Below, piece after piece: positions 1 through 9,051 of a stretch of DNA of 64,000 nt (positions are counted from its first letter, which is position 1; each line of letters opens with the position of its first letter). The translations under genes and the position numbers were made by a program. Location: positions 5,022,001-5,086,000 of the forward strand of contig NC_014931.1 of assembly GCF_000184745.1 (NCBI RefSeq). The letters run 5' to 3'. Source of the DNA: Variovorax paradoxus EPS (lineage in GTDB: Bacteria; Pseudomonadota; Gammaproteobacteria; Burkholderiales; Burkholderiaceae_C). The notes below the pieces were generated by a model. It was not told the DNA's origin, ran no database searches, and was given only the letters and a program-made list of their open reading frames with translations.

Positions 1-937
1 CGCGCTGGAGAACGGCACGCAGGGCTGGTACCTGAACGACCACACGCTCGAACACGGCGGCACGCAGCGTTATGCGGCCGACAGCGGCAACACCGACCTG
101 CGCCCCGCCGCGAAGGCGCTGGCCGAGCGCTTCGATGTGCCCACGGTGACGGCGAAGACAGTGCGGCAATGGGCAGCGGAAACGAATCGCACCCTGTTCC
201 TCTGCGACGTGCGCACGCCCGAGGAGTTCGCGGCCGGCAGCCTGCCCGGCGCGCAGCACACGCCCGGCGGCCAGTTGATGCAGGCCGGCGACCAGTACTT
301 CGGCGTGCGCGGTGCGCGGCTTGTGCTGATCGACAACGACGGCGTGCGTGCGCCCACTATCGCGAGCTGGCTGCGGCAGATGGGGCACGACGCGAGCGTG
401 CTCGAAGGCGGGCTCGCGAGCGGGCTCTCGCTCGCGCCCGCAGCCGCGTCGACTGCCCCCGAATTGAAGACGATCGATGCGCAAACGCTGTCTGCGCGGC
501 TCGCGCAAAACGACGTCGCGTTGATCGACTTGCGCGGCAGCATGCAATTTCGCGCGGGTCACATCCCGCAGGCGCGCTGGTCGATTCGTCCGCGCCTTGC
601 CGAAGACGTGCAGGGCGAGACGCGACAGATCGTGCTGGTCGCCGACGACACCGCGCTCGCCGCATGGGCCGCCGCGTCCGAACTCGCCGATCACGCCCCG
701 CTCCTGTTCGAAGGCGGCATGGCCGCATGGCGAGCCGCCGGACTGCCAGTCGAAGCCACGCCCGCGTTGCCCGCCGACAGCGACTGCATCGACTACCTCT
801 TCTTCGTGCACGACCGGCACGACGGCAACAAGGAGGCCGCGCGCCGCTACCTCGCGTGGGAGACAGGCCTTGTCGCGCAGCTCGATGCGCGGGAGCGCGC
901 CGCTTTCAGGCTGCCCTCGGCCGCCTCGCACACCTAG
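1..937 (+). CDS. Multi-domain rhodanese-like protein (5' end outside window)
   Basis: The reading frame is open from base 2, so the start lies before the window. The visible part holds the tail of one rhodanese module (ENGTQGW near the edge) and two further modules. Module hallmarks are LCDVRTPEEFAAGSLPGA and LIDLRGSMQFRAGHIPQA, each ending in an EGG turn. The active-site loop, where sulfurtransferases carry a cysteine, reads IDNDGVRAP in one and VADDTALAA in the other, so neither visible module has the catalytic Cys. A role in sulfur handling or sulfane binding is an inference, supported by the cystathionine beta-lyase two genes downstream. Any catalytic module would have to be in the missing N-terminal part. 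Confidence 0.85.
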   Translation, partial: ALENGTQGWYLNDHTLEHGGTQRYAADSGNTDLRPAAKALAERFDVPTVTAKTVRQWAAETNRTLFLCDVRTPEEFAAGSLPGAQHTPGGQLMQAGDQYFGVRGARLVLIDNDGVRAPTIASWLRQMGHDASVLEGGLASGLSLAPAAASTAPELKTIDAQTLSARLAQNDVALIDLRGSMQFRAGHIPQARWSIRPRLAEDVQGETRQIVLVADDTALAAWAAASELADHAPLLFEGGMAAWRAAGLPVEATPALPADSDCIDYLFFVHDRHDGNKEAARRYLAWETGLVAQLDARERAAFRLPSAASHT

Positions 938-994
938 CCACCGCTTTCTCCATTTCCGCTCGTCGTTGTCCGTTCCTATTTCAGGAGTCCTGCC

Positions 995-2005
995 ATGTCG
1001 TCTGCCTTCCGCGTTCCGCATCTCGCTCGTCTCGCCCTTGCCGCCACGTGGCTCGCGGCGCTGGCCCTGCAGCCCGCATCGGCCGATCCGCTGCCCGCGC
1101 GCAACGGCTTCCCGACGCAGACAGTGAAGTTCATCTCGCCCTTCCCGCCCGGCGGCGGCAACGACGCGACCGCGCGGCTGGTCACCACGCGCCTGCCGGA
1201 AATCATGGGACAGGCCGCGGTGGTCGACAACCGCGGCGGCGCCGGCGGGAACATCGGCGCCAAGACGGTGGCCGAGTCAAAACCCGACGGCTACACGGTG
1301 CTCACCTCGCAGGTGTCGATCATGGCGGTGAACCCCACGCTCTACGCCTCGGCCGGGTTCGATCCGGTGAAGAACTTCATCCCGATCACGCAGATCAACG
1401 CAGCGCCGCTCGCGCTCGTGGTCGACGCCAACTCGGCGCTCAAGAGCTTTGCCGACCTCGCCACCAAGGCCAAGGCGAAGCCCGGCAAGGTGACCTACGC
1501 GACGCCGGGCAACGGCACGCTCTCGCACCTCGTGGGCGTGGTGCTCGCCAAGGACAACGGCATCGATATGACCCACGTGCCCTACAAGGGCGCCGGCCCC
1601 GCGCTGACCGACCTGCTCGGCGGGCAGGTCGATGTGCTCGTGACTTCCACCGCCTCGGTCGCGGGCCTGGTGCAGAACGGCAAGCTGCGCGTGCTCGCCG
1701 TGACCAGCCCGCGCCGCATCGGCGTGTTCGCCAAGTCGCCGACCCTCGAAGAGCTGGGCTATGCCGGCGCGCGCTTCGAAGACTGGTACGGCTTCTTCGC
1801 ACCGGCCGGCACGCCGCCCGAGCGCGTGGCGTATTTGAACGAAGCCATCGTGCGCACGCTGCGCTTGCCCGAGGTGACCAAGCTGGTGAACGATGGCGGC
1901 AGCGAAGTGGTGGCCAACTCGTCGGAGGCCTTCGCCGCGCAGCTGAAACTGGACATCGACCGCTGGTCCCGCATCGTCAAGCTCTCCGGTGCGAAGGCGG
2001 ATTGA
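995..2005 (+). CDS. Bug/TctC-family periplasmic solute-binding protein
   Basis: 336 aa. A signal peptide covers about residues 1-30 (hydrophobic stretch ending ALQPASA). The mature part shows the family pattern: ISPFPPGGGNDATARLV near the start, VVDNRGGAGGNIG, and VPYKGAGPALTDLLGGQVD in the middle. These proteins bind carboxylates or related small molecules for tripartite tricarboxylate transporters. No TctA/TctB membrane genes are nearby, which is usual for the many orphan Bug proteins of Burkholderiales. An AGGAG ribosome site lies 7 bases before the ATG. It follows the rhodanese gene by 57 bp and precedes metC by 41 bp, so the three may be one operon. The ligand cannot be read from the sequence. 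Confidence 0.9.
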   Translation: MSSAFRVPHLARLALAATWLAALALQPASADPLPARNGFPTQTVKFISPFPPGGGNDATARLVTTRLPEIMGQAAVVDNRGGAGGNIGAKTVAESKPDGYTVLTSQVSIMAVNPTLYASAGFDPVKNFIPITQINAAPLALVVDANSALKSFADLATKAKAKPGKVTYATPGNGTLSHLVGVVLAKDNGIDMTHVPYKGAGPALTDLLGGQVDVLVTSTASVAGLVQNGKLRVLAVTSPRRIGVFAKSPTLEELGYAGARFEDWYGFFAPAGTPPERVAYLNEAIVRTLRLPEVTKLVNDGGSEVVANSSEAFAAQLKLDIDRWSRIVKLSGAKAD

Positions 2006-2046
2006 CGCACCATAGAGGCTTGGCCCACGCTCGATAGAACACCACC

Positions 2047-3255
2047 ATGTCCGACTCGCACAAAGAAGACCCCGCGGCCCAGGCCCTCGATACCCGGCTC
2101 ACGCGCACCGGCAAATCCCCAGCTTATTTCGGCGGCACGCCCGTCAACACGCCCCTGGTGCGTGCCAGCACCGTGCTGTTCGACAGCGTCGCCGCAATGC
2201 GCGACACCCGCGCACGCCGCGATGAAGAGCGCGCCTTCAGCTACGGCGCGCGCGGCACGCCCACCACCTTCGCGCTCGAAGACGCGGTGAGCGAGCTCGA
2301 AGGCGCCTACCGCACGCGGCTCTTTCCGACCGGGCTCGCGGCCATCGGCATGGTGCTGCTGTCGTACCTGAAGCCGGGCGACCACGTGCTGATGTCCGAC
2401 AGCGTGTATGAGCCGACGCGCAACCTCGTGCATTCGTTCCTCGAGCCGTATGGCATTCGCAGCAGCTTCTTCGCGGCGGATGGAAGCGGTATCGAGGACC
2501 TCTTCGAGCCCACCACGCGGCTCGTGTATGCCGAGTGCCCCGGCTCGCTGGTCTACGAGATGTGCGACCTGCCCAAGCTCGCCGCGCTCGCGCATGCACG
2601 CGGCGCCCTGCTCGCGGCCGACAACACCTGGGGTTCGGGCGTGCAATACCGGCCGCTCGCGCTCGGCGCGGACATTTCCACCATGGCCGCCACCAAGTAC
2701 CTCTCGGGCCACTCCGACGTGATGATGGGCACCGTCGCCACCACGCGCGAAGCGTGGCAGCCGCTCAACGAACGCTGCGACGCTTTCGGCATGACCGTGA
2801 GCCCCGACGACGCCTGGCTGGTGCTGCGCGGCATGCGCACGCTCTCCGCGCGGCTGCAGATGCACGAGCGGCACGCGCTCGAAGTGGCGCACTGGCTCGA
2901 AGCGCGGTCCGAGGTCGCGACGGTGTTCTGCCCCGCTCTACCGCAGCACCCGGGCCATGACATCTGGAAGCGCGATTGCAGCGGCACCAACGGACTGATC
3001 TCGTTCGAGTTCAAGCCGGGCACGGAGAACGCGGCGGTCGAGCGCTTCGTTGATGCGCTTGAGCTCTTCGGCCGCGGCTCGTCATGGGGCGGCTACGAAA
3101 GCCTCGTGGCGTGGACCAACATGCGCGCCGCACGCAGTGTGACCGACTGGAGCCCGCGCGGCGCCGTCGTGCGGCTGCACATCGGCCTGGAAGCGCCAGC
3201 CGACCTGACGGCCGACCTGGCACGCGGATTCGCGGCGCTGGCCGGTTCGCGTTGA
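2047..3255 (+). CDS. metC: Cystathionine beta-lyase (PLP-dependent)
   Basis: 402 aa, the normal length for Cys/Met-metabolism PLP enzymes. The PLP lysine is in the motif MAATKYLSGHSDVMMG, preceded by the aspartate of LAADNTWGSG; the N-terminal substrate and PLP phosphate region reads SYGARGTPTTFALEDAVSELEG. These are typical of MetC, which splits cystathionine to homocysteine, pyruvate and ammonia in the cytoplasm. A cysteine desulfhydrase or related C-S lyase activity is possible and cannot be excluded. The ribosome site is weak. It lies 41 bp after the Bug receptor, in the same direction, consistent with a sulfur-amino-acid operon with the rhodanese protein. Confidence 0.88.
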   Translation: MSDSHKEDPAAQALDTRLTRTGKSPAYFGGTPVNTPLVRASTVLFDSVAAMRDTRARRDEERAFSYGARGTPTTFALEDAVSELEGAYRTRLFPTGLAAIGMVLLSYLKPGDHVLMSDSVYEPTRNLVHSFLEPYGIRSSFFAADGSGIEDLFEPTTRLVYAECPGSLVYEMCDLPKLAALAHARGALLAADNTWGSGVQYRPLALGADISTMAATKYLSGHSDVMMGTVATTREAWQPLNERCDAFGMTVSPDDAWLVLRGMRTLSARLQMHERHALEVAHWLEARSEVATVFCPALPQHPGHDIWKRDCSGTNGLISFEFKPGTENAAVERFVDALELFGRGSSWGGYESLVAWTNMRAARSVTDWSPRGAVVRLHIGLEAPADLTADLARGFAALAGSR

Positions 3256-3432
3256 CCCTCTTGCGCCTCATGCCCTAACATCGCCCCCGCGGTGCAAGCC
3301 GCGCCCGGGCCCGCGGGAAGGGTTGAACCCACTTGCTTTCGCATGCTGCCGCGCGCTCGCGCGGCGCCATTCACCAGCTCCTTTGTGCAGCCGGATTTGC
3401 GGGTCGTCGGCGCTTCATGCACGGAGGTTCAT

Positions 3433-5088
3433 GTGAAACGCATTCCCGCTCGGCCCGATCTCGGGCATCTCAAGAAGCAAGCCAAAGAGCTGCTTGCCAG
3501 CTACCGCCGCGGCGACCCCGCCGCCTTCTCCCGGTTCCGCGACGCCCTCCCTGCCGCCGCCCGCAAAGACGACCCCGCCATTGCAGCGCTCGGCCTGCGC
3601 CTGCACGATGCGCAGTCGTGCCTCGCGCGCGAGTACGGCTTCATGTCGTGGGTCGATCTGCAGGGCTTCGTGCTTGCCCGCATCGCGCAGGCGAACGACC
3701 CGGCGCGCGCAGTGCTGCTCTGGCTGCGCGCCGCGTATGCGGGCGAGATCTCGGGCGGCAACAACCTGGCCCGTCCCGCGGTGGCCGCGCGCCTGCTCGA
3801 AGAGAGCCCGGGCCTCCTGGGCGATGACCCGTACCTCGCCTGCGCCATCGGCGATGCCGACGTGCTGCGCCAGGCGATCGCACGCGATCCTGAATGGGTC
3901 CGACGCGCAGGCGGTCCGCTGCTGCTGCCGCCGCTCAATGCCGTCGCGTACTCCAGCCTGGTGCAGTTGCCGGCCTTTCGCGAGCGCCTGCGCACCTGCG
4001 CGAAGCTGCTGCTCGACGCTGGCGCCGATCCGAACCAGACCATCGGCAGCCGCTGGCCGCCCGCATCGCTCGCTGCGCCGTCCGAAACAGACCGCCTGTC
4101 CGCGCTGTACGGCGCAGCGGGACAGAACCGCGATGTGGACATCACGCGGCTGCTGCTGGACGCCGGTGCCGACCCGAACGACGGCGAATCGCTCTATCAC
4201 TCGGTCGAAGAACCCGCCTGCACGCGCCTGCTGCTGAAGGCCGGTGCGCGTGTCGGCGGCACAAACGCGCTCTACCGCGTACTCGACCTCGACCAGCTCG
4301 AATCGCTGCAGCTGCTGCTCGCCCACGGCGGCGATCCGAACGAGGCCGCGCCCGGAGAACCCTCAAGCAGTTGGGGACGGCCGCTGCTGTGGGCCATCCG
4401 GCGGCGGCGCTCGGCCGCGCACATCGAGGCGCTGCTGGATGCCGGTGCCGATGCGTCGGCGCGCACGCCCGAGGGCATCGATGCGCACACGCTGGCGTTG
4501 CGCTTCGGCCTCACGGACGTGGCGCGATTGCTCGCGCAGCGAATCGGCGGCGATGCGCAGTTGCCGCTCGATGAGGAGTTCGTTGCCGCGTGCGCGCGCG
4601 GCGATGAGCCCACCGCACGGCGCCTCCAGCAAGAACATCCAAAGGTGCTTTCCACGTTGTCCCCCGCGCAGCTGCGCCTGCTCCCCGAGCTCGCCGCGCA
4701 GCCGGGCTGCGGCGCGGCCGTGCAGCTCATGGTCGAGCTCGGCTGGCCGATCGCCACGACTGGCGGCGACTTGGACGGCTCCGCGCTGAACCAGGCGGTG
4801 TTCCGCGGCGATGCGGCGCTCGCACGCTTCCTGCTCGCGCACGGCGCCGCATGGACTGAGCGACACGGCTTCGGCGACAACGTCCGCGGCTCGCTGTCGT
4901 GGGCCTCGCTCAACCAGCCCACCGACGACGGCGACTGGGTCGGCTGCGCCGAGGCGCTGGTCGCGCACGGCATGCCCACCGTGCAGCCCGACCCGGGCGG
5001 CTCGGACGGCGTGATCGTCGATGGACAACTCACGTGGTTCTCCGACGAGGTGACCGACTACCTGCTCAGCGCGTCAAGAGCGCCCTGA
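3433..5088 (+). CDS. Ankyrin-repeat protein
   Basis: 551 aa from a GTG start chosen because GGAGG lies 5 bases upstream; the open frame extends back to 3292 but without a ribosome site. The N-terminus (IPARPDLGHLKKQAKELLASYRRGD) matches the opening of a family of ankyrin proteins common in Burkholderiales and Xanthomonadales. Several ankyrin units follow, recognisable by LLLDAGADPN, LLKAGA, LLLAHGGDPNEA and LLDAGADASA, between roughly residues 190 and 370, with another LLAHGA unit near 470. No signal peptide or membrane segment is seen, so it is probably cytoplasmic. Ankyrin repeats bind proteins; the partner is unknown. Confidence 0.85.
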   Translation: MKRIPARPDLGHLKKQAKELLASYRRGDPAAFSRFRDALPAAARKDDPAIAALGLRLHDAQSCLAREYGFMSWVDLQGFVLARIAQANDPARAVLLWLRAAYAGEISGGNNLARPAVAARLLEESPGLLGDDPYLACAIGDADVLRQAIARDPEWVRRAGGPLLLPPLNAVAYSSLVQLPAFRERLRTCAKLLLDAGADPNQTIGSRWPPASLAAPSETDRLSALYGAAGQNRDVDITRLLLDAGADPNDGESLYHSVEEPACTRLLLKAGARVGGTNALYRVLDLDQLESLQLLLAHGGDPNEAAPGEPSSSWGRPLLWAIRRRRSAAHIEALLDAGADASARTPEGIDAHTLALRFGLTDVARLLAQRIGGDAQLPLDEEFVAACARGDEPTARRLQQEHPKVLSTLSPAQLRLLPELAAQPGCGAAVQLMVELGWPIATTGGDLDGSALNQAVFRGDAALARFLLAHGAAWTERHGFGDNVRGSLSWASLNQPTDDGDWVGCAEALVAHGMPTVQPDPGGSDGVIVDGQLTWFSDEVTDYLLSASRAP

Positions 5089-5095
5089 AGCGCAA

Positions 5096-5120
5096 CGAGC
5101 GGGCCGCTCGTGCCCGCTCG
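5096..5120. terminator. Bidirectional hairpin between convergent genes
   Basis: A perfect 9-bp stem (CGAGCGGGC / GCCCGCTCG) with a 7-base loop lies 8 bp after the ankyrin stop and just beyond the stop of the opposing Sel1-like gene. No clear T-run follows, so termination is inferred from the stem and its position between convergent genes. Confidence 0.55.
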
Positions 5121-5131
5121 CTTCACGTCAA

Positions 5132-5551
5132 TCAATCGCAAGCGCTCACGCCCACCGGCGAATTGCGTAAGCGATTGAGAAACGTGAGTTGGACCTTCGC
5201 GGTTTCGCTCCCCTGCATCGCGGCCTGGCGCATCCACTGGCGCGCCTCGCAGCGATCGGCCCGCACCGACATGCCATAGAGCACCGGTCCTGTGAGCAAC
5301 ACCATGCCGAGCATTTCCTGCGCTTCGGCATCGCCCTGCGTGGCGGCCTCGCGCAGTTGCACGAGCATCGTGCGGTAGTCGCGGGCGGTCTGGGCTTCGA
5401 GCGCAAGCTGGAAGCGCTGCGCCGCATGCAGTTCGAGGCTGCGGTCCGACGGGCCCGCCGCGGCGAACGCCGCCATGAGGCAGAGCACGCCCGAGAGAAA
5501 AATGCGCCAGCGCAGCGACCAGCTCGCGAGCTGGCTGAGTTCGGATGCCAT
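5132..5551 (-). CDS. Small exported Sel1-like repeat protein
   Basis: 139 aa from the ATG at 5551, chosen because AGGAGA lies about 6 bases upstream; an open extension to 5605 has no ribosome site. Residues about 14-32 form a hydrophobic segment ending AAFAAAG, a signal peptide or membrane anchor. The rest has a Sel1/TPR-like pattern: LVQLREAATQGDAEAQEMLGMVLL and EARQWMRQAAMQGSETAKVQL. Sel1 repeats usually mediate protein contacts in the periplasm or at the membrane. It stands alone, convergent with the ankyrin gene. Function unknown. Confidence 0.75.
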   Translation of the reverse strand: MASELSQLASWSLRWRIFLSGVLCLMAAFAAAGPSDRSLELHAAQRFQLALEAQTARDYRTMLVQLREAATQGDAEAQEMLGMVLLTGPVLYGMSVRADRCEARQWMRQAAMQGSETAKVQLTFLNRLRNSPVGVSACD

Positions 5552-5682
5552 CGACGTTCTCCTCATGTCATTGATGAGGAGCCATCGTGGCCTCGCGCGC
5601 GCCAAAAGAAAAACTGGAATTCGCGCAGGGCGCCTCAGCCGGCGACTGAGGCTGATCTGTCCGGTGGGTGCCTGGTGCGCGC

Positions 5683-6954
5683 TCAGTTGGCGCTCAGGTC
5701 CATCAGCATGCGCGACAGCAGGTAGACACGCGGCACCACGCTCTCGACCTCGGCGTATTCCTCCGGCGTGTGGATGCCGCCGCCCACGATGCCGAAGCCG
5801 TCGAGCACCGGCACGCCCACGCCGGCCACGAGGCTCGCATCGGCCGCGCCGCCGCTGCTCTCGATGGTGAGCTTCTTGCCGATCTCGGCGTAGATGCCTT
5901 CGGCCATCTTCACCAGCTTGTCCGATGCGGGCGAACGCGGCATCGGCGGCAGTCCGCGCACGAGGCGCACGCGCACTTCGGTCTCAGGGATCAGCTTGTT
6001 CTGCGAGATGCGCACCATGTCCTTCTCGACGCGGTCGAACTCCTCGGGCGTGGCCACGCGCACGTCGCCCTTGGCGCTCGCGCTCGCGGGAATCACGTTG
6101 GTCGCGCCATTGGCCGTGAGCACCGTGAAGTTGACCGTGGTCTTCTTCGCAGCGTCCGCCGTCTTGGAGAGCTGCAGCACCTGGTGCGCGACTTCCATCG
6201 CCGCGTTGCGGCCGGTTTCGGGCGCAACGCCCGCGTGCGCGGCCAGGCCCTTCACCTCGACGAGCGCGGTGGCCGAGCCCTTGCGCTCCACCACGAGGCC
6301 GTCGGCCGGGCGGCCCGGCTCCAGGTTCAGTGCCACGTCGTGCTGCTTGGCCACGCGCTCGATGAGCGCGGTGGTGCCCACCGAACCCATCTCCTCGTTC
6401 GTGTCGATGAGGAAGGTGATCTGCCCGTAGTCCTTGAAGCCGATCTTCTGCAGCACCTTGAGCGCCTGCAGACCGGCGACGACGCCGCCCTTGTTGTCCA
6501 TCACGCCGGGGCCGTAGGCGCGGCCGTCCTTGATATAGAACGGCTTGGCTGCGGCGGTGCCGTCCTTGAACACGGTGTCGATGTGCGCGAGGATCAGGAT
6601 CTTTTTCTTGCCCTGCCCCGTCAGCGTGGCGACCACGTTGGTGCCGGGGTGCGGGTCGGCCGGAAAGGTCTCGATGCGCGCGCCGAGCTGGCGAAGTTCC
6701 TCGACGGCCATCTCTCGCACCTTGTCGAGCCCCTCCGTGACGGTCGAGCCGGAGTCGATGTTGACCATGCGCTCCAGCAGCCTCAGCGCCTCGTCCTTCT
6801 GCTGCGTGGCCGCATCGAGCGCGCCCTGATGCGGCTTCTGGGCCATGGCGTTGCCGGCCGCGGCGAGCAATGCGCAGGCAAGCAGCGCGCTCTGGCAGGC
6901 GACGCGCATCGGCGCGGGGTTCTTGAAGGGGGATGGGCGCTTGGGAAAAGTCAT
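5683..6954 (-). CDS. M20-family metallopeptidase, glutamate carboxypeptidase type
   Basis: 423 aa from the ATG at 6954; an in-frame ATG at 6990 is an alternative. A signal peptide (about residues 1-39, ending GNAMA) sends it to the periplasm. Zinc-site motifs are in order: LILAHIDTVF, GPGVMDNKGG and the catalytic glutamates in DTNEEMGSVG, with a dimerisation domain between VEVKGLAAHAGVAPETGRNA and the C-terminal half, and a late histidine in GGGIHTPEEY. This matches carboxypeptidase G2-like enzymes that remove C-terminal glutamate from peptides or folates. The substrate is inferred from the family only. A strong terminator hairpin lies upstream, separating it from the cstA side. Confidence 0.88.
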   Translation of the reverse strand: MTFPKRPSPFKNPAPMRVACQSALLACALLAAAGNAMAQKPHQGALDAATQQKDEALRLLERMVNIDSGSTVTEGLDKVREMAVEELRQLGARIETFPADPHPGTNVVATLTGQGKKKILILAHIDTVFKDGTAAAKPFYIKDGRAYGPGVMDNKGGVVAGLQALKVLQKIGFKDYGQITFLIDTNEEMGSVGTTALIERVAKQHDVALNLEPGRPADGLVVERKGSATALVEVKGLAAHAGVAPETGRNAAMEVAHQVLQLSKTADAAKKTTVNFTVLTANGATNVIPASASAKGDVRVATPEEFDRVEKDMVRISQNKLIPETEVRVRLVRGLPPMPRSPASDKLVKMAEGIYAEIGKKLTIESSGGAADASLVAGVGVPVLDGFGIVGGGIHTPEEYAEVESVVPRVYLLSRMLMDLSAN

Positions 6955-7010
6955 GAGGTCCGTTTCTGTTGTTCGTTCGATGTGCGGCATCAGCCCGGCA
7001 CGAAAAAGAA

Positions 7011-7038
7011 AGCCTGCTCCTTGCAGGCGGAGCAGGCT
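7011..7038 (-). terminator. Intrinsic terminator read on the minus strand
   Basis: A perfect 10-bp stem (AGCCTGCTCC / GGAGCAGGCT) with an 8-base loop is followed on the minus strand by TTTCTTTTTC. It faces transcripts coming from the right and lies upstream of the M20 gene. It is best explained as the original terminator of the cstA-ybdD operon, now about 2 kb away because of the repeat array and IS in between. Confidence 0.75.
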
Positions 7039-7093
7039 AGCACCCGCGCTCCGAGCGGGTCAAGCGAACAACAACAGGTGACTGAAGCCGTGT

Positions 7094-7224
7094 GCAAGGC
7101 TTCGACAGGCTCAGCCCGAACGGGGTTTGTGTATCGAGGGCTTGGGATTCAAGAACAGTCCGTTCACACTGAGCTTGTCGAAGTGCTGGCGCAAGGCTTC
7201 GACAGGCTCTGCCCGAATGGGGTT
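7094..7224. repeat. Left part of 97-bp REP-type repeat array
   Basis: One full 97-bp unit plus the end of a preceding one, cut by the IS at 7224. Each unit holds two inverted REP arms, one ending CTGAGCTTGTCGAAG and one starting CTTCGACAGGCTC, joined by a shared linker that contains GTGTATCGAGGGCTTGGG. The array resumes at 8546 on the other side of the IS. Confidence 0.9.
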
Positions 7225-7263
7225 TGAATCGCCCCGGCTTTCATGGAGGCCGATTGGTTTAAG

Positions 7264-8208
7264 TCAAGCCGCCATCTTGGCGGTCTGACTGGCGAGTTGC
7301 CGGTAATAGTTTGCCTCAGCTTCTGCAGGCGGGATGTAGCCGATGGGTTCGAGCAGGCGATGGTGGTTGAACCAGGCCACCCACTCGAGCGTCGCGAACT
7401 CCACCGCCTCCTTGGTCTTCCACGGTGCTCGGCGATGGATCAACTCGGCCTTATAGAGGCCGTTGATCGTCTCGGCCAGGGCGTTGTCATAGGAGTCGCC
7501 TTTGCTTCCCACTGATGGCTCGATGCCAGCCTCTGCAAGCCGTTCGGTGTATCGGATGCTGACGTATTGCGACCCGCGATCGGAGTGACAAATCAAGCTG
7601 CCGTCGCGTTCGGGTTGACGGTCGTACAGCGCTTGCTCCAAAGCATCGAGCACGAAGTCCGTGCGCATCGAGTTGCTGACCCGCCAGCCCACGATGCGTC
7701 GGGCGAACACATCGATCACGAAGGCGACGTACAGCCAGCCCTGCCATGTCGACACGTACGTGAAATCCGAGACCCATAGCTGGTTCGGGCGCTGTGCTCG
7801 GAACTGCCGGTTGACACGATCCAGCGGGCATGGTGCTCTGGCATCGCTGATCGTGGTCTTCACCACCTTGCCGCGCATTACGCCTCTCAGCCCCAGGCGC
7901 CGCATCAGACGCTCGACTGTGCAGCGGGCCACAGCCGTGCCTTCGCGTGCCAGTTGCCTCCAGACCTTGTCGGCGCCATAGACCTGCATGTTGGCCTGCC
8001 AGACGCGCTGTATCGCCGGCATGAGGACATCGTCGCGGTGTGCTCTGGCGCAGCGCTTGTGCGGCTCACGCAGCAGCGCCGCGTGCCGCCGGTAGCCCGA
8101 CGGGGCGACCTGCAAGACCTTGCAGATCGGCTCGACCCCGAAGGTGCCGCGATGCTTGTCGATGAAATCCCTCAGGACTTCAGCCGGCGGTCGAGCTCCG
8201 CCTGGGCG
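7264..8208 (-). CDS. IS3-family transposase OrfB part, made by frameshift from OrfA
   Basis: The catalytic transposase domain. After a helix-rich segment ([21 protein letters not shown], the HTH_21 region) comes the integrase core with DDE residues in [21 protein letters not shown] and [16 protein letters not shown]. The frame is open further upstream, to 8409, but that part is out of register with family members. The expected product is an OrfAB fusion made by -1 slippage at the TTTTTC run at 8208-8213 (minus strand), near the end of orfA. The coordinates given are the part translated after the slip. No internal stop is present. Confidence 0.9.
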   Translation of the reverse strand, partial: RPGGARPPAEVLRDFIDKHRGTFGVEPICKVLQVAPSGYRRHAALLREPHKRCARAHRDDVLMPAIQRVWQANMQVYGADKVWRQLAREGTAVARCTVERLMRRLGLRGVMRGKVVKTTISDARAPCPLDRVNRQFRAQRPNQLWVSDFTYVSTWQGWLYVAFVIDVFARRIVGWRVSNSMRTDFVLDALEQALYDRQPERDGSLICHSDRGSQYVSIRYTERLAEAGIEPSVGSKGDSYDNALAETINGLYKAELIHRRAPWKTKEAVEFATLEWVAWFNHHRLLEPIGYIPPAEAEANYYRQLASQTAKMAA

Positions 8209-8495
8209 AAAAACGCGCTCGCCAGCTTCAGGATCTCGTTGGCTCGGCGCAGCTCCTTGACCTCGCGTTCGAGCTCCTTCATCCGCTGGGCCTCGCTGGT
8301 CGTCACGCCTTCTCGAACGCCGTTGTCGACCTCGTCGCGCTTGACCCATTCGTTCAGCGTCTGCGGCACACAGCCGATCTTCGGTGCGATCGACTCGACT
8401 GCCGCCCACAGCGACGGGTACTCCCCGCGGTGCTCCTGCACCATCCTCACCGCGCGCTCACGCACCTCGGGTGAAAACTTGTTCGACTTCTTCAT
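8172..8495 (-). CDS. IS3-family transposase OrfA (DNA-binding)
   Basis: 107 aa. The N-terminal helix-turn-helix reads [16 protein letters not shown] then [18 protein letters not shown], followed by a leucine-zipper-like coiled coil ([30 protein letters not shown]), as in HTH_Tnp_1/IS3 OrfA proteins. It binds the IS ends and supplies the N-terminus of the OrfAB transposase by frameshifting within the AFF codons. Its start lies 50 bp inside the right IS end. Confidence 0.92.
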   Translation of the reverse strand: MKKSNKFSPEVRERAVRMVQEHRGEYPSLWAAVESIAPKIGCVPQTLNEWVKRDEVDNGVREGVTTSEAQRMKELEREVKELRRANEILKLASAFFAQAELDRRLKS

Positions 8496-8545
8496 GGCTC
8501 AATCCTCTCAGAGTGTTGAGCCTCCACAAAAGCCGGGGCGATTCA

Positions 8546-9030
8546 GTTTGTGTATCGAGGGCTTGGGATTCAAGAACAGTCCGTTCACACTGAGCTTGTC
8601 GAAGTGCTGGCGCAAGGCTTCGACAGGCTCTGCCCGAATGGGGTTTGTGTATCGAGGGCTTGGGATTCAAGAACAGTCCGTTCACACTGAGCTTGTCGAA
8701 GTGCTGGCGCAAGGCTTCGACAGGCTCAGCCCGAACGGGGTTTGTGTATCGAGGGCTTGGGATTCAAGAACAGTCCGTTCACACTGAGCTTGTCGAAGTG
8801 CTGGCGCAAGGCTTCGACAAGCTCAGCCCGAATGGGGTTTGTGTATCGAGGGCTTGGGATTCAAGAACAGTCCGTTCACACTGAGCTTGTCGAAGTGCTG
8901 GCGCAAGGCTTCGACAGGCTCAGCCCGAACGGGGTTTGTGTATCGAGGGCTTGGGATTCAAGAACAGTCCGTTCACACTGAGCTTGTCGAAGTGCTGGCG
9001 CAAGGCTTCGACAAGCTCAGCCCGAACGGA
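8546..9030. repeat. Right part of 97-bp REP-type repeat array (five tandem units)
   Basis: Five near-identical direct units of 97 bp begin at about 8546, 8643, 8740, 8837 and 8934. Copies differ at a few positions, mainly ACAGGCTC versus ACAAGCTC and CCGAACGG versus CCGAATGG. Each unit can fold into a long stem through its two REP arms. Open frames of about 79 codons recur through the array but have no ribosome sites and only reflect the repeat. Together with 9031-9051 this fills the 500 bp between the IS and the next gene. Confidence 0.95.
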
Positions 9031-9051
9031 TGGGTCGCACAACTGATGCGC

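Larger units (their letters stand above)
7225..8545 (-). mobile_element. IS3-family insertion sequence, complete (1,321 bp)
   Basis: The ends are imperfect inverted repeats starting TGAATCGCCCCGGCTTT on both sides (7225 inward and 8545 inward), with the TG...CA tips typical of IS3 elements. A GTT triplet at 7222-7224 is repeated at 8546-8548, the expected 3-bp target duplication. Removing the IS and one GTT restores a continuous 97-bp repeat unit, which confirms the boundaries. It carries orfA and a frameshifted orfB, both intact, so it may still be active. Confidence 0.95.

Noticed and set aside
3292..3432. A longer ankyrin protein starting at GTG 3292
   Set aside because: No ribosome site there and no family resemblance in the added part, while GTG 3433 has GGAGG at ideal spacing.
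8546..9030. Direct repeats that might be a CRISPR array
   Set aside because: The period is 97 bp with the whole unit conserved; there are no unique spacers, and no cas genes are in the window.
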